Numbered from the stretch's first letter, positions 44,130 through 55,065 are shown. The stretch is DNA of 64,000 nucleotides from Marinobacter mangrovi (GCF_016798325.1 NZ_JAERVO010000005.1:248001-312000); one strand, 5' to 3'. Numbers and translations are program-made. The notes: generated by a model from the letters alone, not told the origin.

Positions 44130-45695
44130 ATGAAACGACTCCTCACTGCCTTTGTGAGCTGCGTGGCTCTGGCTGGGGCACCGATGGCAGGCTCTGCCGC
44201 GGAAGCCAACAAAGAGCTGAAGATGGCCTATGACGCCGACCCGGTGACACTGGACATTCACGAACAGCTCTCCGGCGGCATTCTGCAGCTGTCGCACATG
44301 ACGTTCGACCCCCTGATCCGCTGGACCAAGGACCTGCAATTCGAACCGCGTCTGGCCAAGAGCTGGGAACGGATTGACGACAAAACCATGCGCTTCCACC
44401 TGCGCGAGGGCGTCAAGTTCCATTCCGGCAACACCCTGTCCAGTGAAGACGTGAAGTTCACCTTTGATCGTCTGAAGAAGAGTCAGGACTTCAAGGCCAT
44501 CTTCCAGCCGTTCAGCGACCTCAAGATCATCGACGACACCACCTTCGACCTGATCACCAAAGAGCCGTACCCGCTGCTGCTGAACGCCGCCACCTACATC
44601 TTCCCGATGGACAAGAAGTTCTACTCCGGCAAGGACGACCAGGGTCGCGACAAGGACATGGTTTCCAAGCAGGTGGACACCTTCGCCTCGCGTCACGAGT
44701 CCGGTACCGGCCCGTATATCGTGACGTCGCGTCAGCAGGGCGTGAAGGTCGAGTTCAAACGCTTTGACGACTACTGGGACAAAGACTCCCCGGGCAACGT
44801 CGGTCACATCACCCTGACCCCGATCAAGGAAAACAACACCCGCGTTTCCGCCCTGCTGTCCGGCGGCGTGGACTTCATCGCGCCGGTACCGCCGACCGAT
44901 CTGGACCGCATCAAACGCGACCCGAACACCGATCTGGTCACCATGAGCGGTACCCGCATCATCATCTTCGAGATGAACCAGAAGCGGGTTGAAGCCTTCA
45001 AGGACAAGCGTGTCCGTCAGGCCATCGCCTACGCCATCAACCAGGAAGGCATCGCCGCCAAGATCATGAAAGGCTTTGCCACCCCGGCCGCCCAGCTGTC
45101 GCCGGAAGGCTATCAGGGCCACGTGGACGGCCTGAAGCCGCGCTACGACATCGCCAAGGCCAAAGAGCTGATGAAGGAAGCGGGCTACGAGGACGGCTTC
45201 ACCATCACCATGATGGCGCCGAACAACCGCTACGTGAACGACGACAAGATCGCCCAGGCGGTCGCGGCCATGCTGGCGCGCATCAACATCAAGGTGGACC
45301 TGAAGACCCTGCCGAAAGCGCAGTACTGGCCCGAGTTCGACAACCGCGCCGCGGACATGATGATGATCGGCTGGCACGCGGACACCGAGGACTCCGCCAA
45401 CTTCTACGAGTTCCTGACCATGTGCCCGAATACCGACACCGGTGCCGGCCAGTACAACGCGGGTAACTACTGCAACCCGGAACTGGACAAGCTGGTCGAG
45501 CAGGCCAACGTCGAGACCGACCGGGACAAGCGCGCCAAGATGCTGCAGAAAGTCGAGCAGGGTCTGTACGACGACGCGGCCTTCATCCCGCTGCACTGGC
45601 AGGATCTGGCCTGGGCCTCCAAGAAGAACGTCGAGATCGAGCCGATCCTCAACGTGATGAACTTCCCTTACATCGGCGACCTGGTCGTCAAGTAA
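44130..45695 (+). CDS. dppA: Dipeptide/oligopeptide ABC transporter substrate-binding protein
   Basis: Captures peptides in the periplasm for the DppBCDF-like permease encoded downstream. 521 aa of the SBP family 5. Signal peptide MKRLLTAFVSCVALAGAPMAGSA...A, the family signature LSHMTFDPLIRWTKDL...FEPRLAKSWERI, KSGTLS-like HSGNTLSSEDVKFTFDR, and the closing segment ALPLHW-like FIPLHWQDLAWA. Followed by a terminator that probably reduces read-through into the permease genes, so this subunit would be made in excess. Confidence 0.9.
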   Translation: MKRLLTAFVSCVALAGAPMAGSAAEANKELKMAYDADPVTLDIHEQLSGGILQLSHMTFDPLIRWTKDLQFEPRLAKSWERIDDKTMRFHLREGVKFHSGNTLSSEDVKFTFDRLKKSQDFKAIFQPFSDLKIIDDTTFDLITKEPYPLLLNAATYIFPMDKKFYSGKDDQGRDKDMVSKQVDTFASRHESGTGPYIVTSRQQGVKVEFKRFDDYWDKDSPGNVGHITLTPIKENNTRVSALLSGGVDFIAPVPPTDLDRIKRDPNTDLVTMSGTRIIIFEMNQKRVEAFKDKRVRQAIAYAINQEGIAAKIMKGFATPAAQLSPEGYQGHVDGLKPRYDIAKAKELMKEAGYEDGFTITMMAPNNRYVNDDKIAQAVAAMLARINIKVDLKTLPKAQYWPEFDNRAADMMMIGWHADTEDSANFYEFLTMCPNTDTGAGQYNAGNYCNPELDKLVEQANVETDRDKRAKMLQKVEQGLYDDAAFIPLHWQDLAWASKKNVEIEPILNVMNFPYIGDLVVK

Positions 45696-45717
45696 GTCGA
45701 AGGGCCTGACACGGAAG

Positions 45718-45752
45718 CCGGGCCCTCAGCATCACGCTGGGGCCCGGTTTTT
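45718..45752 (+). terminator. Terminator/attenuator after dppA
   Basis: CCGGGCCC-T-CAGC pairs with GCTG-GGGCCCGG (45718-45730 with 45736-45747) and is followed by TTTTT. It lies between the binding-protein and permease genes. Confidence 0.85.
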
Positions 45753-45779
45753 GTATCCGGATGAGGAATCCGGATGAGT

Positions 45780-45837
45780 CTCTGAAAAGGTCCGGGTACG
45801 TCCCGGACACCGGCGGAGTACCGGGACTTTTTCAGAG
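45780..45837. repeat. Imperfect 20-bp inverted repeat between dppA and dppB
   Basis: CTCTGAAAAGGTCCGGGTAC (45780-45799) pairs at 18 of 20 positions with 45818-45837, around an 18-base GC-rich loop. It is preceded by a near-perfect tandem of ATCCGGATGAGGA (about 45755-45779). Could be a REP/MITE-like insertion or an mRNA stabiliser for dppBCDF. Confidence 0.65.
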
Positions 45838-45925
45838 GCGCACGATAAGACAAATAACCCAAGCAACCCGGGCCAGCAGCCGTCACGAGCGTCTGTGAAG
45901 CCCAAGCCAGCTATCGGTGTACCCC

Positions 45926-46975
45926 ATGTTAGCTTTTTTGGTTCAGCGAATTGGCCAGGCCATCCTGGTCATGTTCGTCATCAGCGTGATCAGCTTCGCC
46001 ATCCAGGATGGCCTGGGCGATCCGCTTCGACAGATGGTCGGCCAGTCCGTATCCGACGCCGAGCGGGAACAGCTGCGAGAGGATCTCGGGCTGAACGATC
46101 CCATCGTCGTGCAATACGCACGCTTTGCGACCAATGCGGTCCAGGGCGATCTGGGCAACTCCTATTTCTACGGCGAGCCGACGCTCGACGTGATCATGGA
46201 CCACCTGCCCGCCACTCTGGAGCTGGTCATTGCCGCCAGCCTGATGATCATCTTCCTGTCGATCCCCATCGGGGTCTACGCCGCCATCCGCCCCCGGGCC
46301 TGGCTGTCAAAATTCTTCATGGGCGTAAGTACCGTCGGGATCTCGATCCCGGTGTTCCTCACGGCCATCGTCCTGATCCAGCTGTTCTCCATCGGCGTGA
46401 CGGTGGACTGGTTCCCGGCGGACACCGGTTGGGGCCAGTGGCTGAATGACGTCTTCTCCACCGACGGCGGCATGCCGTCCTACGGTCGCGGCCAGGAACT
46501 GACGCACCTGTTCGGCACCTGGGATTCCAACTTCTTCTCCTGGGACGGCCTGCTGCACCTGCTGCTGCCGGCGGTGTCGCTGGCGTCGATCATGCTGCCG
46601 CTGTTCATCCGCCTGATCCGCGCGGAGATGATGGAAGTGCTGCAGAGCGACTACATCCGCTACGCCCAGGCCAAGGGCATCTCGCCCTGGCGCATCAACT
46701 TCCTGCATGCCCTGAAGAACACCATGCTGCCGGTGATCACCGTCGGCGGGGTCCAGATAGGGATCATGGTGGCCTACACCATCCTCACCGAGACGGTGTT
46801 CCAGTGGCCGGGCGTGGGCCTGATGTTCCTCGAGGCCATCACCCGCAGCGACATCCCCCTGATCGTGGCCTACCTCATGGTCGTGGGCCTGATTTTCGTG
46901 ATCACCAACACGGTGGTTGACCTGGTCTACGGCCTGGTGAACCCGACCGTCAAACTGACAGGTAAGAAAGCATGA
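45926..46975 (+). CDS. dppB: Dipeptide ABC transporter permease DppB-like
   Basis: 349 aa inner-membrane subunit with a membrane segment at the N-terminus (LAFLVQRIGQAILVMFVISVISF) and five more toward the C-terminus; the EAA loop reads DYIRYAQAKGISPWRINFLHALKN. It has a longer periplasmic loop than E. coli DppB (about residues 155-200). The start is the ATG at 45926; an in-frame GTG three codons earlier is less likely. Its stop overlaps dppC (ATGA). Confidence 0.9.
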   Translation: MLAFLVQRIGQAILVMFVISVISFAIQDGLGDPLRQMVGQSVSDAEREQLREDLGLNDPIVVQYARFATNAVQGDLGNSYFYGEPTLDVIMDHLPATLELVIAASLMIIFLSIPIGVYAAIRPRAWLSKFFMGVSTVGISIPVFLTAIVLIQLFSIGVTVDWFPADTGWGQWLNDVFSTDGGMPSYGRGQELTHLFGTWDSNFFSWDGLLHLLLPAVSLASIMLPLFIRLIRAEMMEVLQSDYIRYAQAKGISPWRINFLHALKNTMLPVITVGGVQIGIMVAYTILTETVFQWPGVGLMFLEAITRSDIPLIVAYLMVVGLIFVITNTVVDLVYGLVNPTVKLTGKKA

Positions 46976-47910
46976 CCACAGCCACCGCAAACGCGTCCCG
47001 CTGGAGCCGTTTCCGGGAGTCGTTCCTCTGGTACAGCTTCAAGCGCGACAAAGTCGCCATCGTCAGTTTCGTCGTCTTCGTGCTGATTGCCGCTGCCGCC
47101 TTCCTGGCGCCGCTGCTGGCCCCCCATGATCCGTACGATCTGGCCACCATCAACATCATGAACTCCGAACTGCCACCGGTCTGGATGGACGGCAGCGATC
47201 CGTCGTTCCCGCTGGGCACCGACGCCCAGGGCCGCGACCTGCTGTCCACCATCCTCTACGGTACCCGCGTGTCGCTGCTGATCGGCTTCGGTGCCGTCAT
47301 CCTGCAGGCGGCGCTGGGCATCCTGTTCGGGCTGCTGGCCGGCTACCTGGGTGGCCGTGTGGATTCCATCCTGATGCGCATCGCCGATGTGCAGCTGTCC
47401 TTCTCCACCCTGATGGTCGCCATCATCGTCGGCGCCGTGTTCAAGGCGAGCTTCGGCAACCTGATGTTCGGCGAGATTGCCATCTACCTGCTGATCCTGA
47501 TCATCGGTGTGGCCGAGTGGCCGCAGATTGCCCGGACCGTGCGCGCGTCCGTGCTCGCCGAGAAGAAAAAGGAATACGTGGATGCGGCCAAGGTGATGGG
47601 CTACCGCACCAACCGCATCATGTTCCGGCACATCCTGCCCAACACCCTGTCGCCGATTTTCGTCATCGGCACGGTGCAGATCGCCAACGCGATCATCTCC
47701 GAGGCGGCGCTGTCGTTCCTCGGCCTGGGCATGCCGGAGACCCAGCCGTCGCTGGGCTCACTGATCAAATCCGGCTTCGATTACATCCAGAGCGGTTCCT
47801 GGTGGATCACGCTGATCCCCGGCCTGGTGCTGGTGGTCCTCGTGCTGGTCATCAACCTGTTGGGTGACTGGCTGCGTGATGTGATGAACCCGAGACTGTA
47901 CAAGGGGTAA
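46972..47910 (+). CDS. dppC: Dipeptide ABC transporter permease DppC-like
   Basis: 312 aa. N-terminal DppC-type leader with FKRDKVAIVSFVVFVLIAAAAF, the conserved FPLGTDAQGRDLLSTILYGTRVSL, and the EAA loop KKEYVDAAKVMGYRTNRIMFRHILPN. Pairs with DppB to form the channel. Coupled to dppB by a 4-bp overlap, and 3 bp before dppD. Confidence 0.92.
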   Translation: MTTATANASRWSRFRESFLWYSFKRDKVAIVSFVVFVLIAAAAFLAPLLAPHDPYDLATINIMNSELPPVWMDGSDPSFPLGTDAQGRDLLSTILYGTRVSLLIGFGAVILQAALGILFGLLAGYLGGRVDSILMRIADVQLSFSTLMVAIIVGAVFKASFGNLMFGEIAIYLLILIIGVAEWPQIARTVRASVLAEKKKEYVDAAKVMGYRTNRIMFRHILPNTLSPIFVIGTVQIANAIISEAALSFLGLGMPETQPSLGSLIKSGFDYIQSGSWWITLIPGLVLVVLVLVINLLGDWLRDVMNPRLYKG

Positions 47911-47913
47911 ACC

Positions 47914-48908
47914 ATGGCACTGCTGGAAGTTAAAAATCTCGATGTCCGCTTCGCGGTGCGTGGCGGCGACCTCAAGGCCCTGCGCAAGATCAGCTTCTCC
48001 CTGGACAAGGGCGAACGGCTGGGTCTGGTGGGGGAATCCGGCGCCGGTAAATCCGTCGCGGCCTTCTCCATCCTCAACCTGATCGCCCGTCCCGGCTACA
48101 TCGCCGGCGGCGAAATCCTGTTCGAAGGCAAGAACCTGGCGGCCATGAGCGACCGCGAGCTGCGCAAGATCCGCGGCAACCGCATCGCCATGATTTTCCA
48201 GGACCCGATGATGACCCTGAACCCGGTGCTGACCATCGGCAACCAGATGGTCGAGGCGCTCAAGGCGCACCGGCGCATCAGCACCAGGGCCGCCCGGCAG
48301 ATCGCCCTGGACCGGCTCAAGCAGGTGCAGATCCCGTCACCGGACAAGCGGCTGGACCAGTATCCGCACGAACTGTCCGGCGGAATGCGCCAGCGGGTGA
48401 TCATCGCCATCGCCCTGCTGCTGGACCCGGAAATCATCATCGCCGATGAGCCGACCACCGCCCTGGACGTGACCATCCAGGCGGAGATCATGGCCCTGCT
48501 GCTGGAGCTGTGCGAACAGCGCAACGTGGCCCTGATGCTGATCACCCACGACCTGGGCGTGGTGTCGCAGGTCACCCAGAACATGCTGGTCATGTACGCC
48601 GGGCGCATCATCGAACAGGGCCCGACCAAGGAAATCATCAACGACGCCCAGCATCCCTACACCCAGGGCCTGATCAACGCCCTGCCGCAGATGGGGGAAC
48701 CAGGCCGTCGCCTGTATCAGATTCCGGGCGCCATGCCCTCGCTGAACCGGATACCCTCCGGGTGTCCGTTCCATCCGCGCTGCCAGTTCGCCACCGATCT
48801 GTGCAAGCAGGAGATGCCGGAGTATGTGACCTCCGGCAACGTCGATGTGGCCTGCCATGAGGTGCGCAAGCTGATCGAGGAAGAGCAACAACAGCGGGAG
48901 ATGACGTC

Positions 48909-48912
<4 letters not shown>
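47914..48912 (+). CDS. dppD: Dipeptide ABC transporter ATP-binding subunit DppD-like
   Basis: 332 aa cytosolic ATPase. Walker A GESGAGKS, signature LSGGMRQRV, Walker B IIIADEPTTALD, H-loop ITHDLG, and the C-terminal oligopeptide-family extension with cysteines in IPSGCPFHPRCQFATDLCKQ (possible Fe-S site in this subfamily). Overlaps dppF by 4 bp. Confidence 0.93.
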
Positions 48913-49928
<1,016 letters not shown>

Positions 49929-50028
49929 AGGCCGTCTATATTAGTGTTCTGTGACTCATCGTTATGCCGCCAACGGCGCGTATCGTTGAGGTGCAAGATA
50001 GTGAACACACACATCAGGTAATCGAGGC

Positions 50029-50943
50029 ATGGAAGTACGCTGGTTGGAAGACTTTATGGCGCTGGCGCGGACGCAGCATTTCTCGCGTGCCGCGGAAATG
50101 CAGCACGTCAGCCAACCGACGTTCAGCCGGCGCATCAAACTGCTGGAAGAGGCGATGGGCACCACGCTCATCAACCGCCAGACCCTGCCGTTGTCGCTGA
50201 CTCCGGCGGGAGACGTCTTCCTGGAGATGTGCGAGCGCATCACCCGGGACGTGCGCGACACCCGTGACCAGATCACGGCCCTGGAAGCCGACGCCGCGAC
50301 CCGTATCAGCGTCGGCTCCACCCAGGGCCTGTTCTCCCATTTCTTTTCCGGGTGGGTGGAGCGCACCGGGATGCGCGACCGGCTGGAGATCAACCTCAAG
50401 TCCACCAACTGGGTGGGCGAGGATTTCCTGGATGCGCTGGATAACGGCGAAGTGGACATGGTGCTGTGCTACTGGCACGACAACCTGCCCTGGAGCAGCC
50501 GGCTGAATCCGGCGCGCTACGAGTGGCTGACACTGGAAAAGGAGCGGGTAACGCCCTTCACCATCAGCCAGGACAGCGGCGAACCCCGCTTCACGCTGCC
50601 CGGGACGCCGGAACAGCCGGTGCCGGTGATCGCCTATCACCCGCGCGGCTTCCTGGCGTCGGCGATCCTGTCGCACCTGGGGCGCACCGATCCCCAGGCG
50701 CACCTGCTGCCGCTGAATGAAAACACGCACTCCGCCAGCGTCAAGGCCCTGGTCAAACAGGGGTTTGGCATGGGCTGGCTGCCCTACCGGATGGGCGAGA
50801 AAAGCGAACACTTCGGCCAGCTGGTGCGGGCCGGCGACGACACCTGGGATGTGTTCGTGGATATCCGGCTCATCCGTCTGCGCCAACCCCGCGCCGACGA
50901 CACACTCACGCTCTGGAATGAACTGGTGAAACAGTATGCCTGA
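50029..50943 (+). CDS. LysR-family transcriptional regulator
   Basis: 304 aa. N-terminal winged HTH (MEVRWLEDFMALARTQHFSRAAEMQHVSQPTFSRRIKLLE, with a family-typical spacing) and a C-terminal effector-binding domain starting about residue 90. It follows dppF by 100 bp and overlaps pepQ by 8 bp, so it is likely co-transcribed with, and may control, the peptide-use genes around it. The inducer is unknown. Confidence 0.88.
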   Translation: MEVRWLEDFMALARTQHFSRAAEMQHVSQPTFSRRIKLLEEAMGTTLINRQTLPLSLTPAGDVFLEMCERITRDVRDTRDQITALEADAATRISVGSTQGLFSHFFSGWVERTGMRDRLEINLKSTNWVGEDFLDALDNGEVDMVLCYWHDNLPWSSRLNPARYEWLTLEKERVTPFTISQDSGEPRFTLPGTPEQPVPVIAYHPRGFLASAILSHLGRTDPQAHLLPLNENTHSASVKALVKQGFGMGWLPYRMGEKSEHFGQLVRAGDDTWDVFVDIRLIRLRQPRADDTLTLWNELVKQYA

Positions 50944-52231
50944 CAGTCGCCTCGCCCCCCTGCAAGCGGAACACATCGAACACCTGCAGTCCGCCTACGC
51001 GGACATCCTCAGCCAGCAGGGATACGACGCCGTCCTGATCAGCTCAGGGGCGGCGCCGATGCGCTACGCCGACGATCAGGCCCATCACCACCACGGCTAC
51101 GGCCATTTCCTTCACTGGGTCGGGCTGTCCGACGTCGAGCACAGCTGGCTGCTGGTGGAGAAGGACGGCCGTGTCCGCCTGTGGCTGCATACCCCGGTGG
51201 ACTTCTGGCATGCCGTCACACCGGTTCCGAACGAGGGCTGGACCCGGTTGATCGAGGTGACCGGTCAGGCCGGTATCGAGGCCCCCGACATCCCCTATCC
51301 CGATCGCCTGGCCGTGATCGGCGACCCAACGCAGATCCAAAGCGCGCCGGGCGACGCCAACCCGCCCAGCCTGCTGGCCGCCCTGGACAACCTGCGGGTG
51401 ATCAAGACGGCCTATGAAGTCGCCTGTATGGATCAGGCCAGCGCCATCGCCGCCCGCGGCCACAACGCCGCCCGCGACGCCTTCATGGCCGGCGCCAGCG
51501 AGTTCGACATCAACCTGGCCTACCAGCAGGCCACCGGCCAACGGGAAACCCGGGCGCCGTACCACAGCATCATCGGCCTCAACGAACACGCCGGCACGCT
51601 GCATTACCAGCATTACGACAGCCTCACACCCCGGCGCCCTCGCAGCCTGCTGATCGACGCCGGCGCGCGCTACCGCGGCTACTGCTCGGACATCACCCGC
51701 ACCACCGCCGCGCCCGGCGAGAACCGGTTCGGCGCCCTGATCGCCGGCCTGGAAAGCCTGCAGAAGCGCCTGTGTGATGCGGTCGCCCCCGGTGTGGATT
51801 ACATCGAGCTGCACCAGCGCGCCCACCGGGGCCTGGCGGCGCTGCTCAAGGCCAGCGAACTGGTCCAGGACATCGACGACGACGCCATGGTGGCCAAGGG
51901 CATCACCCGCGCCTTCTTCCCCCATGGCCTGGGCCACTTCCTCGGCATCCAGGTGCACGACGTGGCCGGCAAGCCGCGCCCGGCGCCCGAGCATGCGCCT
52001 TTTCTCCGACTGACGCACAGCCTGAAGCCGGGTATGGTGGTGACCATCGAACCCGGTCTCTACTTCATCCCGTCCCTGCTCGATCCGCTGCTGGACAGCG
52101 CCGACGGCCAGTACCTGAACCGGAGCCTGATCGACGAGCTGCGAGGCTGTGGCGGTATCCGCATTGAGGACAACGTGCTGGTCACTGAAGCCGGCGCCCG
52201 CAACCTGACCCGCACTCACCTGCCCGTCTGA
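50936..52231 (+). CDS. pepQ: Xaa-Pro dipeptidase (M24B, PepQ/OPAA-like)
   Basis: Cleaves dipeptides with C-terminal proline; relatives in Alteromonas also hydrolyse organophosphates (OPAA). 431 aa, pita-bread fold in the C-terminal half. The dinuclear metal ligands are visible: LIDAGARYRGYCSDITRT (two Asp), HGLGHFLGIQVHD (His), TIEPGLYF and GIRIEDNV (Glu). The N-terminal domain carries HHHHGYGHFLHWVG. ATG overlaps the LysR gene. Downstream of a peptide transporter, it fits breakdown of imported proline peptides. Confidence 0.9.
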   Translation: MPDSRLAPLQAEHIEHLQSAYADILSQQGYDAVLISSGAAPMRYADDQAHHHHGYGHFLHWVGLSDVEHSWLLVEKDGRVRLWLHTPVDFWHAVTPVPNEGWTRLIEVTGQAGIEAPDIPYPDRLAVIGDPTQIQSAPGDANPPSLLAALDNLRVIKTAYEVACMDQASAIAARGHNAARDAFMAGASEFDINLAYQQATGQRETRAPYHSIIGLNEHAGTLHYQHYDSLTPRRPRSLLIDAGARYRGYCSDITRTTAAPGENRFGALIAGLESLQKRLCDAVAPGVDYIELHQRAHRGLAALLKASELVQDIDDDAMVAKGITRAFFPHGLGHFLGIQVHDVAGKPRPAPEHAPFLRLTHSLKPGMVVTIEPGLYFIPSLLDPLLDSADGQYLNRSLIDELRGCGGIRIEDNVLVTEAGARNLTRTHLPV

Positions 52232-52259
52232 ACCGGACATTGTCGCCATGAGGAGCCCC

Positions 52260-53297
52260 ATGCCGCACCACGAACAGTTCGCCAGTGATAACTACGCCGG
52301 AATCTGCCCCGAGGCCGTGGATTACATGGCCCGCGCCAACGAGCGCGACGCCAGTGCCTACGGCGAGGATCCATGGACACAGATGGCGGCGGACCGCCTG
52401 CGCGAGACGTTCGAGTCGGACTGCGAGGTGTTCTTCGTGTTCAACGGCACGGCCGCCAACTCCCTGAGCCTGGCCGCCATGTGCCAGTCGTTCCACAGCG
52501 TGATCTGCCACGAACTGGCCCATGTGGAAACCGACGAGTGTGGCGGGCCGGAATACGCCTCCAACGGCTCCAAACTGCTGGTGGGCGACGGCCCCAACGG
52601 CAAGCTGACGCCCGAGAGCATCGAGCGCATGGTGACCCGGCGCACGGACATCCACTACCCCAAGCCGCGGGTGATCACCCTCACCCAGTCCACCGAAGTG
52701 GGCACGCTGTACAGCATCGAGGAACTCAAGGCGATTCGCGAAGTTGCCGACCGCTACGGGCTGCGTATCCACATGGACGGCGCCCGCTTTGCCAATGCGG
52801 CTGCCGCGCTGGACGCCACCCCGGCCGAGATCACCTGGAAAGCGGGGGTCGACGTGCTGTGTTTCTCCGGCACCAAGAACGGTCTGGCGGTGGGCGAGGC
52901 GATCCTGTTCTTCAACCGCCAGCTGGCCGAGGACTTCGAGTGGCGCTGCAAGCAGGCCGGACAACTGGCCTCGAAGATGCGCTTCATCTCCGCGCCCTGG
53001 TGCGGCCTGCTGGAAAACGACACCTGGCTGAAAAACGCGGCCCACGCCAACGCCTGCGCCGAACGCCTGGAAGCCGGCATCCGCCAGATCGACGGACTGG
53101 AACTGTGCTTCCCGCGGCAATCCAACGCCGTTTTCGTGGAGCTGCCGGAAGACGTCCAGACCGCCCTGCGGGCCCGGGGCTGGCACTTCTACACCTTTAT
53201 CGGTGGTGCCGCCCGCTTTGTCTGCTCCTGGTCCAGCACCCTGGAGCGGGTGGATCAGCTGGTCCACGACATCGGCGATGTCATGCGCCATCGCTGA
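52260..53297 (+). CDS. ltaE: Low-specificity L-threonine aldolase
   Basis: PLP enzyme splitting threonine or allo-threonine to glycine and acetaldehyde. 345 aa; fold type I with N-terminal FASDNYAGICPEAV, the HMDGARFANAAAAL PLP-binding Asp, and Lys in SGTKNGLAVGEAILFF. The start at 52260 has GAGGAG six bases upstream and was preferred to an ATG four codons earlier. 28 bp after pepQ, so an operon member; supplies glycine from peptide-derived threonine (inference). Confidence 0.9.
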   Translation: MPHHEQFASDNYAGICPEAVDYMARANERDASAYGEDPWTQMAADRLRETFESDCEVFFVFNGTAANSLSLAAMCQSFHSVICHELAHVETDECGGPEYASNGSKLLVGDGPNGKLTPESIERMVTRRTDIHYPKPRVITLTQSTEVGTLYSIEELKAIREVADRYGLRIHMDGARFANAAAALDATPAEITWKAGVDVLCFSGTKNGLAVGEAILFFNRQLAEDFEWRCKQAGQLASKMRFISAPWCGLLENDTWLKNAAHANACAERLEAGIRQIDGLELCFPRQSNAVFVELPEDVQTALRARGWHFYTFIGGAARFVCSWSSTLERVDQLVHDIGDVMRHR

Positions 53298-53393
53298 CGT
53301 CGGTACAGCGACCGGGGCCGCCATGTTAATCTGCGGACCCGGCGCCCGGATGCGCGGCGCCAGGAATGCCTTCTGGACCGGAGAGGAAGTCCC

Positions 53394-54197
53394 GTGAAGC
53401 CCAAACCCCAGCGCCTGATCATGAACCTGATGACCGCCATGGATGAAGATGTCCTGCAGGTTCGGGATGCCATCAGCATGTGCGCCCTGTTCGGGGTCAC
53501 CAGCAACAGTACCCGGGTGGCCCTGACCCGACTGTCAGGCGACGGCTTGATCGAATCCTGTGGTCGCGGCCAATACCAGCTCACCGACCGCGCCCACCAA
53601 CTCACGGACGACCTGCGTCGCTGGCGCACCGCCCTGCAGCGTCTGGAAAACTGGAGCGGTCACTGGATCGGCGCGCACCTGGGCGGACTGGGCCGCAGCG
53701 ACAAACCGGCCCTGCGCCGGCGCAACCGGGCGCTGGAGATGAGCGGGTTCCGGGAATTGAGCCGGGATCTGTTTATCCGGCCGGATAACCTGAGCGGCGG
53801 CGTGACCGGCATTCGTGAGCGGCTCTATCGACTGGGGCTGGAAAGCAGCGCTCCGGTGTTCCTGCTCAGTGACCTGGACGACCACCACGCCGGGCTCACC
53901 CAGCGCCTCTGGGACACCAACGCCCTGGAACAGCGTTACCGGGATTCCGCCAGCCGCCTGAAAAAGTGGCTGGACAAGGCCGACCGGCTGGAGCCCGACG
54001 CTGCGGCCCGGGAGTCGTTTGTGATCGGCGATCGGGCCATTCGTCAGATCGTGTTCGACCCGTTATTGCCGGCACCGATGATCGACACCACCGCCCGCCA
54101 GACCTTTGTGGATACCCTGCTCGCCTTCGACCAGACCGGCCACGCCATCTGGCGCCGGCTCTATCACCTCAGCTCCGGGGCCACGGCGCCCGCCTGA
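53394..54197 (+). CDS. PaaX-like transcriptional regulator, GTG start
   Basis: 267 aa. N-terminal winged HTH (LMTAMDEDVLQVRDAISMCALFGVTSNSTRVALTRLSGDG), central region with RRRNRALEMSGFRELSRDLFIRPDN and a C-terminal part ending in PLLP...RRLYHL, as in PaaX repressors of phenylacetate breakdown. No paa gene or phenylacetyl-CoA enzyme is in the window, so the target is unknown. GTG start preceded by GAGAGGAAG. The stop codon abuts that of the convergent binding-protein gene with no bases between. Confidence 0.78.
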   Translation: MKPKPQRLIMNLMTAMDEDVLQVRDAISMCALFGVTSNSTRVALTRLSGDGLIESCGRGQYQLTDRAHQLTDDLRRWRTALQRLENWSGHWIGAHLGGLGRSDKPALRRRNRALEMSGFRELSRDLFIRPDNLSGGVTGIRERLYRLGLESSAPVFLLSDLDDHHAGLTQRLWDTNALEQRYRDSASRLKKWLDKADRLEPDAAARESFVIGDRAIRQIVFDPLLPAPMIDTTARQTFVDTLLAFDQTGHAIWRRLYHLSSGATAPA

Positions 54198-54962
54198 TTA
54201 TTCCGCTTCCGGAGCCGAAAAATCGGCCATCAGGCGTCGATAGTCCGCCGTCTGGCGAAAGGCCGTCAGCGCCTGATTGAAGTCCTGGACGAACGAGGTC
54301 GGCGTCTCCGGCGAAAACATCAGGTAGACCGGCCCCTCGCTGATGGGCTTGCGGGAGGCCGTCAGCTTGTCCGCCAGCCCCAGCCGATTGGCCTCGTACC
54401 AGCCCACCTGCCGGTTAGCAACAAACGCATCGACGCGCCCCAGCGCCACCATCTGCAGGCCGGACCGGATATCGCGCACCTCTTCCCGTGTCACCCCCGG
54501 TGCCGACCAGATTTCCGGGGTGTAGGAATACCCCGACGACAGGGCGATGGTCTTGCCAGCCAGCGCATCAAAGTCGGTGAATTGCACAGGCTCTTTGCGG
54601 TTGGAAAACAGAGTGGTTTCGCTGTTGGCCAGGGGCTCGTCCGGGTACTGGAACAGGCGCACCCGATCCTCCGTCTTGCCAGCTCCGACCACCGCATCGG
54701 CGCGATTGCGGGCCACCAGATCCAGCGCCCGCTTCCAGGGAACGAACACCAACTGGGAGTCGTAACCCATGCGCTCGAACACCGCCTCGGTCACCGACCA
54801 GAGCGGACCGCTGGGCCGACCATCCCGCTGATCCACCAACGGCGGCCAGGCTTCGGTCACCAGACGCAGCGATTCCGCCGAGGCCAGACTGCTGGCGCCC
54901 AGCAGGCACAGACCGGCAACAGCCGCCCGCAAGCGGCGATGTAAAGCATCAGGAATCGCCAT
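54198..54962 (-). CDS. Periplasmic solute-binding protein, family 3 type
   Basis: 254 aa with a signal peptide (LRAAVAGLCLLGASSLASA) and a type II binding fold (SLRLVTEAWPPLVDQRDG, FVPWKRALDLVARNRADAVVGAGKTEDR). No transporter membrane or ATPase gene is nearby. It shares the overall layout of the protein at 24563, so the genome seems to carry several solitary members of this group. Ligand unknown; an amino acid or similar small polar compound is the family norm. Confidence 0.78.
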   Translation of the reverse strand: MAIPDALHRRLRAAVAGLCLLGASSLASAESLRLVTEAWPPLVDQRDGRPSGPLWSVTEAVFERMGYDSQLVFVPWKRALDLVARNRADAVVGAGKTEDRVRLFQYPDEPLANSETTLFSNRKEPVQFTDFDALAGKTIALSSGYSYTPEIWSAPGVTREEVRDIRSGLQMVALGRVDAFVANRQVGWYEANRLGLADKLTASRKPISEGPVYLMFSPETPTSFVQDFNQALTAFRQTADYRRLMADFSAPEAE

Positions 54963-55065
54963 GGATCAGGGCCTCGGTTGGATAGCGTCCCGGTCATCTT
55001 AACAGCCTGCTGACGGATGCGACGCTGGCCTTCAGTCGTATACCGGCCCCCCGTTAGGACAACGG

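Noticed and set aside
44067-45596. Open frame of 509 codons antisense to dppA
   Set aside because: Shadow frame; begins and ends without ribosome site and lacks any domain.
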